64,000 bases of DNA from Parahaliea maris (GCF_008064665.1 NZ_VRZA01000002.1:372001-436000), one strand, 5' to 3'. Positions 48,986 through 60,104 are shown, numbered from the stretch's first letter. The notes: generated by a model not told the origin, from the sequence alone. Translations and numbers: made by a program.

Positions 48986-49873
48986 TTAGCGAGCGGCCTC
49001 GCGCAGGCCGTACACATAGGCGGCCAGAATGTGGATTTTCTCGGGGCCGAGCTGCTCCTTGAAGGAGGGCATCATACCGTTGCGGCCGGCGCGAACCGTG
49101 TGGGCGATCTCGCTCTGGGAGCCGCCGTACAGCCAGATGCCATTGGTCAGGTTGGGGGCGCCCATGGCGGGGTTGCCCTTGCCCTCGGGGCCGTGGCAAG
49201 CGACACAGTAGGTCATGAAGTGTTGCTTGCCGGCCTCGGCCATGGCTGAATCAGGCTCGCGATTGTTGAGTGCGAGCACGTAGGCGGTCACTTCCTCCAC
49301 GCCGCGATCGCCGATCACCGATTCCCAGGCAGGCATCGCCGCCTGGCGGCCGCCAATGATGGTCGTCTCGATGGTCTTGGCATCGCCGCCGTAGATCCAG
49401 TCGTCGTCGGTGAGGTTGGGGAAGCCGTAGCCGCCCCGGGCGTCGGCGCCGTGACACTGGGCACAGTTGTTGCCGAACATGCGCATGCCCATGCGGCGTA
49501 CCGCCGGGTCGTTGGCAATCTCCTCGATGGGCATCGCGAGGTAGCGGTCGTACATGGCACGGTGGCGCTCTTCCGCTTCAGCCACGCGCTCGGCGTGCTG
49601 ACCGGTGGAGGTCCAGCCAATCGCCCCGGCGTAGTTACCCATGCCCGGATAGACCACCAGGTAGCCGATGCCCCAGATGATGGTGATCAGGAACATGAAG
49701 AACCACCAGGCGGGGAGGGGGTTGTCGTACTCCTCGATCCCGTCGTAGGCGTGGCCGGTGGGTGTGTCTTCCTTTTTAGCACCGGTTTTACGGTTGCCCA
49801 GCAGCAACCAGCTCATGGCGATCAGCGTGATGCTGGTGAGGACAATAATCCAGACGCTCCAGAAACTAGTCAT
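48986..49873 (-). CDS. ccoP: cbb3 oxidase diheme subunit CcoP (FixP)
   Basis: A 295-residue subunit with two membrane helices near the N-terminus (the second in PAWWFFMFLITIIWGIGYL) and two class I c-type heme sites, CAQCH at 137-141 and CVACH at 223-227. The downstream Met ligands are in AAMPAW and GMMPSF. It transfers electrons to CcoO. The ATG overlaps ccoQ by 8 bp. Confidence 0.95.
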   Translation of the reverse strand: MTSFWSVWIIVLTSITLIAMSWLLLGNRKTGAKKEDTPTGHAYDGIEEYDNPLPAWWFFMFLITIIWGIGYLVVYPGMGNYAGAIGWTSTGQHAERVAEAEERHRAMYDRYLAMPIEEIANDPAVRRMGMRMFGNNCAQCHGADARGGYGFPNLTDDDWIYGGDAKTIETTIIGGRQAAMPAWESVIGDRGVEEVTAYVLALNNREPDSAMAEAGKQHFMTYCVACHGPEGKGNPAMGAPNLTNGIWLYGGSQSEIAHTVRAGRNGMMPSFKEQLGPEKIHILAAYVYGLREAAR

Positions 49874-50045
49874 TCCTGACTTCCTCCCGCATCGTACGTT
49901 GGTTCTGCTCCTCATCGGCGAAGGGCAACTGGGCCGCCTCATCGAAGCTGGCGCGCCGCTTGCTGCTGTAGGCCCAGAAGCACAGGCCGATAAAAGAGAT
50001 CATAAGAAACAGGGTACTCAGTCCCCTCAGGTCATTGATATCCAT
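49866..50045 (-). CDS. ccoQ: cbb3 oxidase small subunit CcoQ
   Basis: A 59-residue single-span protein read directly from the bases between ccoO and ccoP: MDINDLRGLSTLFLMISF begins a hydrophobic helix that ends WAYSSKRR, and the tail is polar with EEVRND at the end. Size, position and layout match CcoQ, which stabilises CcoP in the oxidase. The start lies 2 bases downstream of the ccoO stop, and the end overlaps ccoP by 8 bp. Confidence 0.9.
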   Translation of the reverse strand: MDINDLRGLSTLFLMISFIGLCFWAYSSKRRASFDEAAQLPFADEEQNQRTMREEVRND

Positions 50046-50047
50046 CG

Positions 50048-50665
50048 CTACCTCCGCATCTGCAGGAGTGTGCCGAGCTGCTGCAGGTAGGCGACCAGCG
50101 CGTCTACCTCGGTCTTGCCTTCCACCGCAGCGGCGGCGCCGGCAATGTCGTCGTCGGTGTAGGGCACGCCGACGGCGCGCAGGGCCGCCATCTTGCGCCC
50201 GGTTACACTGCCGTCCACCGTGTGATCGAACAGCCAGGGGTAGGAGGGCATTACCGATTCCGGAACCACGTCGCGCGGGTTGTAGAGGTGCGCGCGGTGC
50301 CAGTCGTCACTGTAGCGGCCGCCCACCCGGGCGAGATCCGGCCCGGTGCGCTTGGAGCCCCACAGGAAGGGGTGGTCGTAGACGAACTCGCCGGCCACGG
50401 AGTAGTGCCCGTAACGTTCGGTTTCCGCACGCAGCGGCCGGATCATCTGCGAGTGGCAGGTATTGCAACCCTCGCGAATATAGATGTCGCGGCCTTCCAG
50501 GGCGAGGGCGGGCAGGGGCTGCAGGCCTTCGATCGGTTCCTTCACCTGCTTGCCGAACACCAGGGGTGCCAGCTCCACCAGGGTGCCAAAACTGATGGCG
50601 ACGATGGTCAGCACCATCATCAGGCTGACATTGGTTTCGATTTTGTCGTGTTTGCTCAGGGCCAT
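50048..50665 (-). CDS. ccoO: cbb3 oxidase monoheme subunit CcoO (FixO)
   Basis: A 205-residue membrane-anchored c-type cytochrome. One N-terminal helix (residues about 13-36) is followed by the heme site CNTCH at 67-71 in the signature [17 protein letters not shown], with [16 protein letters not shown] downstream. It lies 12 bp after ccoN. Confidence 0.96.
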   Translation of the reverse strand: MALSKHDKIETNVSLMMVLTIVAISFGTLVELAPLVFGKQVKEPIEGLQPLPALALEGRDIYIREGCNTCHSQMIRPLRAETERYGHYSVAGEFVYDHPFLWGSKRTGPDLARVGGRYSDDWHRAHLYNPRDVVPESVMPSYPWLFDHTVDGSVTGRKMAALRAVGVPYTDDDIAGAAAAVEGKTEVDALVAYLQQLGTLLQMRR

Positions 50666-50677
50666 GTTATCCGCTCC

Positions 50678-52120
<1,443 letters not shown>

Positions 52121-52163
52121 GATTTACTTCCAAAGTCATGCAGGTGGTTAGCGGGTGAGCTGC

Positions 52164-52766
52164 TCAGTCGGTGAAAGCCGGAGCGGCGCCAAGATCCCAC
52201 AGGAACACCGACCCGACCATGAGGCAGATCAATATAACCAGTGAAATTGCGATCACGGCGCTGGAGAACAGAAAGCCACGTTCTTCCGGGATGTTCATGA
52301 TGATCGGGATCCCCAGGTAGAGCAGGTACACCGACCAGCTGACGGCGGCAACGCCAATCAGCAGGTCCAGCCACAGCAGCGGGTAAAAACCCACCAGGCC
52401 TGCAATAAACATGGGGGTGGCGGTGAGGCCGGCTACCACAATGCCTTTGACGGTGCTGGATTCGGCACCGTAGGTATGTGCCATCCAGTGAATGAAGTAG
52501 CCGATGCCCGCAACACAGGCGACCATGCCGAGGTAGAAGAGGATACTGATCTGGCGGGCGCTTTCCGGCGTCAGCTTGACCGCCTGCTCGCTGCTGCCGA
52601 CCGTCCAGCCCACCTGGCTGGTGCCGAAGTACCAGGCTACCGCCGGCAGGATCGCCATGATGCAGGGGTACAGCGCCAGGGTATTGAACGACGGCCCCGG
52701 TAAATTTGCGATGGTGCGCCATTGCACGCTGGGCTTTACCAGCAGACCAAAGGTGTGTTGGATCAT
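52164..52766 (-). CDS. Yip1 family membrane protein, first gene of the cbb3 operon
   Basis: A 200-residue protein with about five membrane segments. The cytoplasmic opening IQHTFGLLVKPSVQWRTI is typical of bacterial Yip1/DUF1282 proteins, and YLLYLGIPIIMNIPEERGF is also conserved in them. Its role is unknown. It is placed between the FNR-type promoter and ccoN and should be cotranscribed with the oxidase genes. The ATG at 52766 has a GGGGAGAG-like ribosome site; the upstream open frame is not coding. Confidence 0.83.
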   Translation of the reverse strand: MIQHTFGLLVKPSVQWRTIANLPGPSFNTLALYPCIMAILPAVAWYFGTSQVGWTVGSSEQAVKLTPESARQISILFYLGMVACVAGIGYFIHWMAHTYGAESSTVKGIVVAGLTATPMFIAGLVGFYPLLWLDLLIGVAAVSWSVYLLYLGIPIIMNIPEERGFLFSSAVIAISLVILICLMVGSVFLWDLGAAPAFTD

Positions 52767-52906
52767 CTTATTGCTCTCTCCCCCAATGGCTTTAAACCGA
52801 TGTGGCCCGTACCCGGAATCGGGAATGCCGTGTCGCGTTCGCGGTACTGCCGGCCGGTGACATTCTGAATGTAGTGGTCGCATTAACCCCACAGCTCATG
52901 CGGGAA

Positions 52907-52949
52907 ATTGTAGCCTAATTGCCTTGGCATACAAACTGATGCAGATCAA
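52907..52949 (-). promoter_or_regulatory. FNR/Anr-box promoter (class II) of the yip1-cco operon
   Basis: On the minus strand, TTGAT-CTGC-ATCAG at 52949-52936 matches the FNR/Anr consensus at 9 of 10 fixed positions. A -10-like TACAAT (5 of 6) lies at 52912-52907. Its position puts the box centre close to -42 relative to a start near 52900, the geometry of class II FNR-activated promoters. The leader to the Yip1 start codon would be about 135 bases. Confidence 0.8.
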
Positions 52950-52999
52950 TTTTCCCGTGGAAACCAGTGCACTGGAGCCGGGGTGAGGCTGATTTTCGC

Positions 53000-54163
53000 T
53001 CAGCCCAGTGACGCGACGCTCTTGAGCACCAGGCGCACCAGTTCCGCCTGACGGGAAACTCCGGTCTTGGCAAAGATGGATTTGAGTTGCGCCCGGGCGG
53101 TGTGCTGGGAAACGTTCTGCGAATCAGAGACTTCCGCAAGGCTCAGGCCGCGGGACAGCAGAATGGCGAGATTGGCTTCCGCCGGCGTCAGGCCGAACAG
53201 CTCTCCCAGGGTTTGCTGGGAGGCGGACTCGCGCAGGTCGGGGTCACTGATGAATACCGCTGCGCAGGGGCTGGCCTGGGCCTCGCCCCACTCCGAGCTG
53301 GCGATGGGGCGGATAACGAGGCCGAGATCCTGGTGGCCGTTTTCCCGCGGCACCCGCAGGGCGCGCACCACAGAGGCTTCGCCGCGTTGCTGGGCACGGA
53401 TCACGGTAGTCAGCGCTTCCTGCAACCGCCGGTTGAGATCGCGGCCCCCGATCTGCAAGTGCTGCTCCTTCATGAACAGGCCGTTGCGTTCTTCCAGCAG
53501 CGCCTTGGCCAGGGCGTTGGTATTCAGTATCCGCCCGGTCTCGTCGAGGATCACGGTGGCGACCGAGAGCTGGTCGACCGCGCCGGCGTAAAGGTCGCGC
53601 TCGGTGGTGGTGCGGCTGAGTCGGGCGTAGATGTGAATCGCCCGCTGCAGGTGCGGGGTGATGCTTTCCAGCAGTGTGCGATCGGCGCGCTCAAAGGCAC
53701 CGTCCTGGCGCCGGCGGGAAAATCGCAAACGAGCCACCATGCCCCCCGGTTCCGCCGTGTCGATGCCGAGAATATGAAACAGATCCACCGGCTGCAGGTA
53801 GTGGCGGTAGTAGTCGGAATTCTCCAGCTCCTCCCCGTCCAGCATATCCTGCAGTGTCACCACTTTGTTCAGTGGCAGGTTGATGAAGGGGTCGAGGGCG
53901 AAAAACTGTTCGCGGTAGGCGCTCACCTCCCAGTCATTGGGGTCGGCCAGGTTGTTGCCAGCGCTGTCGCGGACGCTGTTCAGAATAAGGCCGCGGTCGT
54001 CCTCGGCGGGCGGGCGCAGTACCAGGGATGCCACCTGGGCGCCGAACACTTCCCTCAGGCGGGGCAGGGCACTCTGCCAGGGCCGGGCTTCCAGTGGTCC
54101 TTCGTAGATCAGGCCGAGCAACTGGTCGTAGTCGGGACCGCCTCTATCCATGGGGTGCGGCAT
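53000..54163 (-). CDS. LuxR family transcriptional regulator
   Basis: A 387-residue protein with a C-terminal LuxR helix-turn-helix (about residues 322-380: LTPAEANLAILLSRGLSLAE, then HTARAQLKSIFAKTG). A PAS-like stretch precedes it (VATVILDETGRILNTNALAK). The N-terminal 150 residues have no named domain. It begins one base after the stop of the c-di-GMP gene upstream, so the two are cotranscribed. Its targets are unknown; the downstream cco operon has its own promoter. Confidence 0.83.
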   Translation of the reverse strand: MPHPMDRGGPDYDQLLGLIYEGPLEARPWQSALPRLREVFGAQVASLVLRPPAEDDRGLILNSVRDSAGNNLADPNDWEVSAYREQFFALDPFINLPLNKVVTLQDMLDGEELENSDYYRHYLQPVDLFHILGIDTAEPGGMVARLRFSRRRQDGAFERADRTLLESITPHLQRAIHIYARLSRTTTERDLYAGAVDQLSVATVILDETGRILNTNALAKALLEERNGLFMKEQHLQIGGRDLNRRLQEALTTVIRAQQRGEASVVRALRVPRENGHQDLGLVIRPIASSEWGEAQASPCAAVFISDPDLRESASQQTLGELFGLTPAEANLAILLSRGLSLAEVSDSQNVSQHTARAQLKSIFAKTGVSRQAELVRLVLKSVASLG

Positions 54164-54164
54164 C

Positions 54165-57100
54165 CTATTTTTCGATGCTCGACAGTTCGGCGGCGATGTC
54201 CGTCAGCAGCTTGGGCCTGCCGACTCCCCAGCCCTGCAGGAAGTCCACGCCAAGCTCTTCCAGTTTGACGATGATGGGTTCGTTCTCCACCGACTCGGCA
54301 ATGGTTTCCTGCCCCAGGAAGTGGGCCAGGTCGTTGATCGAACGGGTCATCGTGTAGTCGTTGCGGTTTTCGTGGATGCCGGTGACAAAGGTTCCGTCGA
54401 TCTTGACGTAGTCCACCGGCAGCTCCCGCAGGTAGTTGTGGCTGGCCAATCCCGTGCCGAAATCGTCCAGTGAGAATTTGCAGCCGATACTGCGGAAGGC
54501 GCGCACGAAGTCCGCTGCCTTGACCAGGTTGGTAATGGTACCGGTTTCGGTGATCTCGAAGCACAGGCGATTGGTGCCCACGCCGAATTCCGAGATCTGC
54601 TCGAACAGGTACTCCATGAACGCGTCATTGGTAATACTGGTGCCAGACAGGTTGATGGCGAGGCTGGGCACGACCTTTTGCGCATCCATGAGCTGACTGA
54701 TCCACTGGAAGGCTTCGCGTACCACCCAGCGGTCCACCTCGGTCATGAAGCCATGGCGCTCGGCAGCGAGAATGAATTTCTCGGGTGATTCGATGTCACC
54801 CTCCGGTCCGCGCAGGCCGAGCAATAGCTCGTAGTGGCGGCTTATCCTGCGCTCGCCGCGCAGTTCCGTCTTGACGATGGGCTGGGCCCGCAGCACAAAG
54901 CGCTCGGTGGCCAGCGCCCGCTCCAGGTCCTGCCGCGATTCCTGGCGTAGATGTTGTTGCCGGGCCACTTTTTCGGCGCTTTCCCGGTACAGTTCAACAC
55001 GGTTGCGGCCCTCCGCCTTGGCTGTGTGCATGGCCTGCTCAGCACCTTCCAGAATGGCATCCACGCTGACGCTGTAGTCGCTGATGGGGGCCATGCCAAT
55101 GGAGACCGTGAAGCGGATCAGTTCCCCCTCGATCTCCAGGTTTCCGCTCTCGATATCTCCGCGTATTTTCTCGGCCGCGGCCAGGGCGCGCTCGATGTCG
55201 TGATCGATCAGGAGAATGCCAAAGCTGTCATTCCCGAGGCGGGCGGTGGACATTTTGCTGCCGTGCAATTGCGACAGCAACTTGGCGAATTCCGCCAGTA
55301 CCTGGTCCCCCGCCACCTGGTCGTAGACCTCGTTAACCAGGCGGAACTGGTCGATATTCAGGTGCAGTACCGCGTGCTGGGACGACTTGCGATTGGCGTG
55401 GCGAAGCGCGCGGGCGACCTGGTCGATAAAGGTCTCGCGGTTGATCAGCTGGGTGAGCTGGTCGTGGTTGCGGCTGAAATTCAATGTGCGTTGCACCGAT
55501 TCCAGCGTGCCGTACATGCTCTGGTCGACCAGCGACATGCGGTCCGCCGTCGACGGCGGCTTGGCGCCGCGGCTGAGCTGGCGGGCAAGCTGGACTGCAT
55601 TCATCTCGGCGACCTTCTGACCGCGCTCATTGACGAAGATGAAGTGGTCGTTGTCGGGGCTGAGCCAGGCCAGTTGCATACGCTTGCGCTCGCCGTGGCG
55701 GTCCCGGTAGCTGAGCCAGCTGCCGGTTTCCAGCTGTTGCACGCGACCCACCCAGCGCCGCAGGCGGTGGGTGCGCGCCAGTCGTTCATTCAGGTCAGCG
55801 CCATTGGCGCCGGAGTTGAAGTCGCTGTCGTCGAGCTGGGCGCTGGCAACGGGCTTCTCGCCGGAGAGTGCCTCGCGCAGCTCCGCGAGTACCGGACCGA
55901 GTTCCAGGTTGGCAGGCAGTTCAGAACTGACCTGCTGTTCCAGCATGTCGATGAAGGGCCCCGCCTCGAGTCCGTGCTGCATGGACAGGCCGTCGCTGGA
56001 CTGTCCCTGCTGCTCCGCCAGCCACTCGCTGAGCAGGTCCAGGGTGCGCAGCTGATCCTGCCAGCTGGCGCTGTCGGTACCCTGCTTGACGCAGGTCAGA
56101 ACCAGCAGGTCGCGCCAGCCGTGGTGGATGAAGTCCAGCAGCAACTGGGGAACGTCACCTTCCCCCAGCTGGTCCCGGATAGCCCGGTCGACTTCCGCCC
56201 GGGCCTGCCGCAGGCGGTACTGGCCCTCCTGGGTGCGAATGACGCGTTCGATGTTGCGCGCCTGGGCCGCTTCCTGTTGCTGGACCAGCTTGTCGATCTG
56301 CTCCAGCGCGGTATCGAATACCTGCGCGTCGCGATCGTAGCGCTCGACGATCGAGCCGATGATCTCCGTGACCTTGCCTTCCAGCATCCGGTTGGGGAAG
56401 TTGCCACTCGCGGCCAGTTGCGCCAGCTTGTCGATAACGCCGCGTGCCGCGTGCTGGTGATCGATGAAGAACTGAGGCTCCTGCAGCGCCAGTTTGGCCA
56501 GTGGCACCTGGAGGTCGGAGAGCGTGGGCTGGAGCTGGGACGACACATCCACCTGGGTCTGCAGGGTGTCGAACAGGGTGTCAACCAGATCGAGCTGGTT
56601 GATGCTGTCCGGGCCGGAGCCGGCCGTGCCCCGCAGGGTGGCAAAGCGATCGCTGTTGGCCGCCAGAAATTGGCGCAGTGAGCCGAGATCGCGCAGCTCT
56701 GCACGCAGGGCACTGTCACGCTGCAGGTTGTCGAGGGCCAGCAGCACCGACTCCGCGCTGGCCGCCGGCGAGTCACTCGCCACCGCATTCCCGGGCAGCA
56801 CCTCGCGCTGGAAATTCAGGGCGTCGAGCACCGACTGGTAAACCGCGGGCCCGGGGCCTTGTGGCTCGCTGGATCCCGGGCCCTGGCCGCTACCGGCGTC
56901 GTCTGCCGCCTTCGCCGGCTCCGGTTCGGTCTGTTCCTGTTCCTGTTCCTGTTCCGGTCGCGGTGGCCGGTCTCCGCGCTGGCGCTCTGCCAGGGCGCGC
57001 TCCAGCACAGATCCCTTGCTGCGAATTTCCTCTTCCAGGTCGGGATAGACACCTGCCGCTTTCAGTTTGGCATTCAGGCGCTCGTAGTAGCCCTCCAGGT

Positions 57101-58022
57101 GGGGCATGAAATTGCGCATGAATCCGTCGAAGATCGCCGGTGTCGCCGTGTGGTTGATCTCCGCCCTGGCCAGCAGGCTTTGCAGCCCGGTACAGAGTTC
57201 GGCCACGTGCATCGGCAGGCGCAGGTCCAGGGGTGAGACGTCGAGCACGTCGGCCAGGCGCACGGTCAGGCATTCCAGCACTTCGCCGTACCACTCCCGG
57301 CCGATGTTGATCATACGGTCTACCGCCAGGTAGTCCTCGAAGTCTGCCAGGTCGACCAGGTCGAGGGTGTGATCTTCCGACTTCCCGGTCTGCTGCCACA
57401 GCCGGGAGGCCGGGGACACCGGCGTCAGGTCGCGGAAGTTGGTCCGGACCTGTTGCATCAGGCCGCTCTTGAAGTCCTTGCCCGCTTTGTGCAGGTCGCG
57501 GGCAGCTTCCGCCAGGGCGCTGGCATGGGAACTGCTGCCGCGGGTGGTTCGCTCCCTGAGGTAATGGGGCAACTGGTCGATGAACGCGGCCCACAGTGGT
57601 TCCAGCTGGGCGCAGGCGATGCGCTCGAAGTCCGCGAGAGTATTGCCACTGCCGGTGGCGGCGATGGCCTGTTCGTCGGGTTCCCCGGCTGGGGCGGAAA
57701 GACCCTGGTCGAAGGCTTCCAGGTTGCGACCCGCTGCCTCGTCCGCAGGCTTCAGCAATACCGTGCCTCCGTTGATGCCGGCGATGGTTACGCGGATACG
57801 CTCGATGGGACCGTTGGCGCCCTCCAGCGCCTGGGGCACCAGGGTGGCCACAGCCCCCTGTTTAAGACTGAGCCGCTTGGGACCCCGCCCACCGACGAGC
57901 CTGACCTCGCGCAATTCGAGCTGATCGCTCCCGGTTCGGCTGACACGGCCCGACAGCTGCACCTCATCGGGCAGTTCCAGGACCGCGGCATGACTGGCAG
58001 ATGGAGGAGCGGATTGGGACAT
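54165..58022 (-). CDS. DUF1631-GGDEF-EAL protein, probable c-di-GMP phosphodiesterase
   Basis: A 1285-residue cytoplasmic protein. An N-terminal PilZ-like stretch (about 15-100) precedes a long DUF1631 region (to about 800, including a Glu/Gln-rich linker near 360). The GGDEF domain (about 860-1015) has RLGNDSFGIL where GGDEF should be, so cyclase activity is unlikely. The EAL domain (about 1035-1280) keeps the catalytic set: ELL for EAL, NLSGTSI, FEITETG, DDFGTG, VKIDG, AESVE and LQGWGVG. c-di-GMP hydrolysis is therefore expected. No membrane segments are seen. Confidence 0.87.
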   Translation of the reverse strand: MSQSAPPSASHAAVLELPDEVQLSGRVSRTGSDQLELREVRLVGGRGPKRLSLKQGAVATLVPQALEGANGPIERIRVTIAGINGGTVLLKPADEAAGRNLEAFDQGLSAPAGEPDEQAIAATGSGNTLADFERIACAQLEPLWAAFIDQLPHYLRERTTRGSSSHASALAEAARDLHKAGKDFKSGLMQQVRTNFRDLTPVSPASRLWQQTGKSEDHTLDLVDLADFEDYLAVDRMINIGREWYGEVLECLTVRLADVLDVSPLDLRLPMHVAELCTGLQSLLARAEINHTATPAIFDGFMRNFMPHLEGYYERLNAKLKAAGVYPDLEEEIRSKGSVLERALAERQRGDRPPRPEQEQEQEQTEPEPAKAADDAGSGQGPGSSEPQGPGPAVYQSVLDALNFQREVLPGNAVASDSPAASAESVLLALDNLQRDSALRAELRDLGSLRQFLAANSDRFATLRGTAGSGPDSINQLDLVDTLFDTLQTQVDVSSQLQPTLSDLQVPLAKLALQEPQFFIDHQHAARGVIDKLAQLAASGNFPNRMLEGKVTEIIGSIVERYDRDAQVFDTALEQIDKLVQQQEAAQARNIERVIRTQEGQYRLRQARAEVDRAIRDQLGEGDVPQLLLDFIHHGWRDLLVLTCVKQGTDSASWQDQLRTLDLLSEWLAEQQGQSSDGLSMQHGLEAGPFIDMLEQQVSSELPANLELGPVLAELREALSGEKPVASAQLDDSDFNSGANGADLNERLARTHRLRRWVGRVQQLETGSWLSYRDRHGERKRMQLAWLSPDNDHFIFVNERGQKVAEMNAVQLARQLSRGAKPPSTADRMSLVDQSMYGTLESVQRTLNFSRNHDQLTQLINRETFIDQVARALRHANRKSSQHAVLHLNIDQFRLVNEVYDQVAGDQVLAEFAKLLSQLHGSKMSTARLGNDSFGILLIDHDIERALAAAEKIRGDIESGNLEIEGELIRFTVSIGMAPISDYSVSVDAILEGAEQAMHTAKAEGRNRVELYRESAEKVARQQHLRQESRQDLERALATERFVLRAQPIVKTELRGERRISRHYELLLGLRGPEGDIESPEKFILAAERHGFMTEVDRWVVREAFQWISQLMDAQKVVPSLAINLSGTSITNDAFMEYLFEQISEFGVGTNRLCFEITETGTITNLVKAADFVRAFRSIGCKFSLDDFGTGLASHNYLRELPVDYVKIDGTFVTGIHENRNDYTMTRSINDLAHFLGQETIAESVENEPIIVKLEELGVDFLQGWGVGRPKLLTDIAAELSSIEK

Positions 58023-58121
58023 TCAGACTCGTAGTTATCGCTGCGGGGGGTGCGCTTCCCCCGCGGGGTGTTTCGCTGCCGGCAGTATACCGCGATGCAC
58101 CCGGTGGACAACCGGTGCGTG

Positions 58122-60104
58122 TCAGGGGGCGCCGGTTTTCGGCAGTGCAAAGGCGACGATGGCGTCCCCCGGTTCCGACCAGCCGTGGCCACCGGCGGCG
58201 ATGACCACGAACTGGCGGCCACCGGGGCGTGCCCGGTAACTCAGGGGAGTGGCGTTGCCGGTGTAGGGAAGCTGGTGCTTCCAGAGTTCCTCCCCGGTGC
58301 GGGTGTCAAAGGCGCGGAAGGTTCCGTCCGTGGTGGCACCGATGAAGGTCAGGCCACTGGCGGTTGTCAGGGGGCCGCCGGTGTTGGGGGTGCCGGCTTC
58401 AAACCAGAAAGGCCAGGGGGCGAGGCCGCGGGTGGTGCCCAGTGGTCGCCGCCACAGGACTTCGCCGCTGCCCAGGTCCACTGCGGCGAGACTGCCCCAG
58501 GGCCGCGGATTGCAGGGCGCGCCGAGGGGGGACATCAACGGAAAGCGTTTGACCCCGTAGGGGGAACCGCGCATCGGGTAGTACTCCAGCGGGTAGCTGC
58601 CCTGGTAGCCGGCAGCGTCGTATTCCGCTCGCGGTATCAGCTGGACCACTGCGGCCAGGTGCATCTGGTTCACCAGCGCAATCGCCCGCTGGCCGTCGAT
58701 ACTGATGCCGCCCCAGTTGATGCCTCCGGTGGTGGTGGGGTACAGCACCGAGCCCTTCAGCGACGGCGGGGTGAACATGCCGTCATTGCGATAGCGGGCC
58801 AGTTCCCGTTGGCAGGCGGCGCGGTCGAACCAGACAAATCCGTCCATGTCCTCCGCCTGCAGGTGTTCGGGTAGGTGGAGCGGGCCGGGGTGGGTGGGGA
58901 AGGGCTGTGTCGGGGAGAGGGTCTCACCGGGAACCCCGTCCCCGGGAACCGGCCTTTCCTCAACCGGGTAAAGGGGAGCGCCGGTTTCCCGGTCCAGCAG
59001 GAACAGGTGTCCCATCTTTGTCGCCTGGGCCAGGCCGGGGCGGCCGTCCCCCACGCCGGGGAACTGGAACAGGGTGGGTTGGGAGGCGACATCGTAATCC
59101 CAGACATCATGGTGGACGGTCTGGAAATGCCAGCGATAGGTGCCGGTGGCGGCGTCGAGGGCCACCACGGAGGAGCCCAGTGCATCGATGCCCTGGCGAT
59201 CGCCGCCATAGACGTCCGGCGACGGGTTGCCGGTAGGTACGTAGACAAGGCCCCGGGCGGGGTCACCGGCAATGGGTGCCCATACATTCGGGGTGCCGAG
59301 ATGATAGCGGTTTTGCTTCAGTGTGTCCCGGTGCGCGTGCCGGTAGGCTTCGGTCACCGGCTCCCAGGCCCAGACCAGGTTGCCGCTGCGGACGTCGTAG
59401 GCGCGCACCACCCCGCTGGGAACGTCGCGGCGCTCGTTGTCGGGGATCGCCGCCCCGACAATCGCCAGGTCGCCTTGCACCCACGGTGGCGAGGTGGGGT
59501 AGTACTCGCCTGTCCGGGCGCCGTCGATGCCGGTTTTCAGGGAAACCCGTCCGGCTGTGCCAAAATCCTCGCAGGGCTGGCCCGTGGCGGCGTCCAGGGC
59601 GATCAGTTCGGCGTCCCGCGTGCCGTACAGGATCCGGGTGCGGCAGGCGCCAGCGCCGGGGCCGTCATCCTGCCACAGCGACACTCCCCGGCAGATCACC
59701 GGGTACAAACCGCTGTGGCGGTTGCGTACCTGGGGATCGAAAGACCACTGTTCCCGGCCGGTTTCCGCGTCCAGGGCGAATACCCGGCCGAAGGGGGTGC
59801 AGTAATAGAGGGTGCCGTCGGCGACCAGCGGCGTGACCTGCAGCGAGGTGAAGCCCCATTCGCCGCGCCCGTCGGCAATGTCACCGGAACGATGTTCCCA
59901 GGCGACTTCGAGGTCGCTGACGTTGGCGGGGGCGATCTCCATTAGTGGCGAGTACTGGGCGCCATCGGTGCCGCCGTAATTGCGCCAATCGGCGGCGGGG
60001 CGCGGTGCTTCGGTTGTGGGCGATGCGGGGGCGCTGTCGGGCAGCCGGCAGCCGGCCAAACACAGGCTCGCCGTGGCCAGGGCCAGGGCGAGCCGGGGTG
60101 TCAC
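58122..60104 (-). CDS. PQQ-dependent dehydrogenase-like lipoprotein
   Basis: A 660-residue eight-bladed propeller protein related to the soluble part of membrane glucose/quinate dehydrogenases. A lipoprotein signal peptide ends in LAGC (Cys19). Family blocks include WRNYGGTDGAQYSPL, VICRGVSLW, ALDAATGQPCEDFG, TWNVWAPIAGDP-type sequence near 250 and ATGSGNL-like blades. It lacks the five-helix N-terminal membrane domain of Gcd and has no heme site, so electrons must leave through another route. It overlaps the upstream SDR gene by 4 bp; the two may act on the same alcohol. Confidence 0.82.
   Translation of the reverse strand: MTPRLALALATASLCLAGCRLPDSAPASPTTEAPRPAADWRNYGGTDGAQYSPLMEIAPANVSDLEVAWEHRSGDIADGRGEWGFTSLQVTPLVADGTLYYCTPFGRVFALDAETGREQWSFDPQVRNRHSGLYPVICRGVSLWQDDGPGAGACRTRILYGTRDAELIALDAATGQPCEDFGTAGRVSLKTGIDGARTGEYYPTSPPWVQGDLAIVGAAIPDNERRDVPSGVVRAYDVRSGNLVWAWEPVTEAYRHAHRDTLKQNRYHLGTPNVWAPIAGDPARGLVYVPTGNPSPDVYGGDRQGIDALGSSVVALDAATGTYRWHFQTVHHDVWDYDVASQPTLFQFPGVGDGRPGLAQATKMGHLFLLDRETGAPLYPVEERPVPGDGVPGETLSPTQPFPTHPGPLHLPEHLQAEDMDGFVWFDRAACQRELARYRNDGMFTPPSLKGSVLYPTTTGGINWGGISIDGQRAIALVNQMHLAAVVQLIPRAEYDAAGYQGSYPLEYYPMRGSPYGVKRFPLMSPLGAPCNPRPWGSLAAVDLGSGEVLWRRPLGTTRGLAPWPFWFEAGTPNTGGPLTTASGLTFIGATTDGTFRAFDTRTGEELWKHQLPYTGNATPLSYRARPGGRQFVVIAAGGHGWSEPGDAIVAFALPKTGAP

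Noticed and set aside
53087-54268. 393-codon open frame opposite the LuxR regulator
   Set aside because: Antisense shadow; the LuxR helix-turn-helix on the other strand is clear.
54951-56681. 576-codon open frame opposite the DUF1631-GGDEF-EAL gene
   Set aside because: Antisense to a multi-domain protein with intact motifs; no independent evidence.
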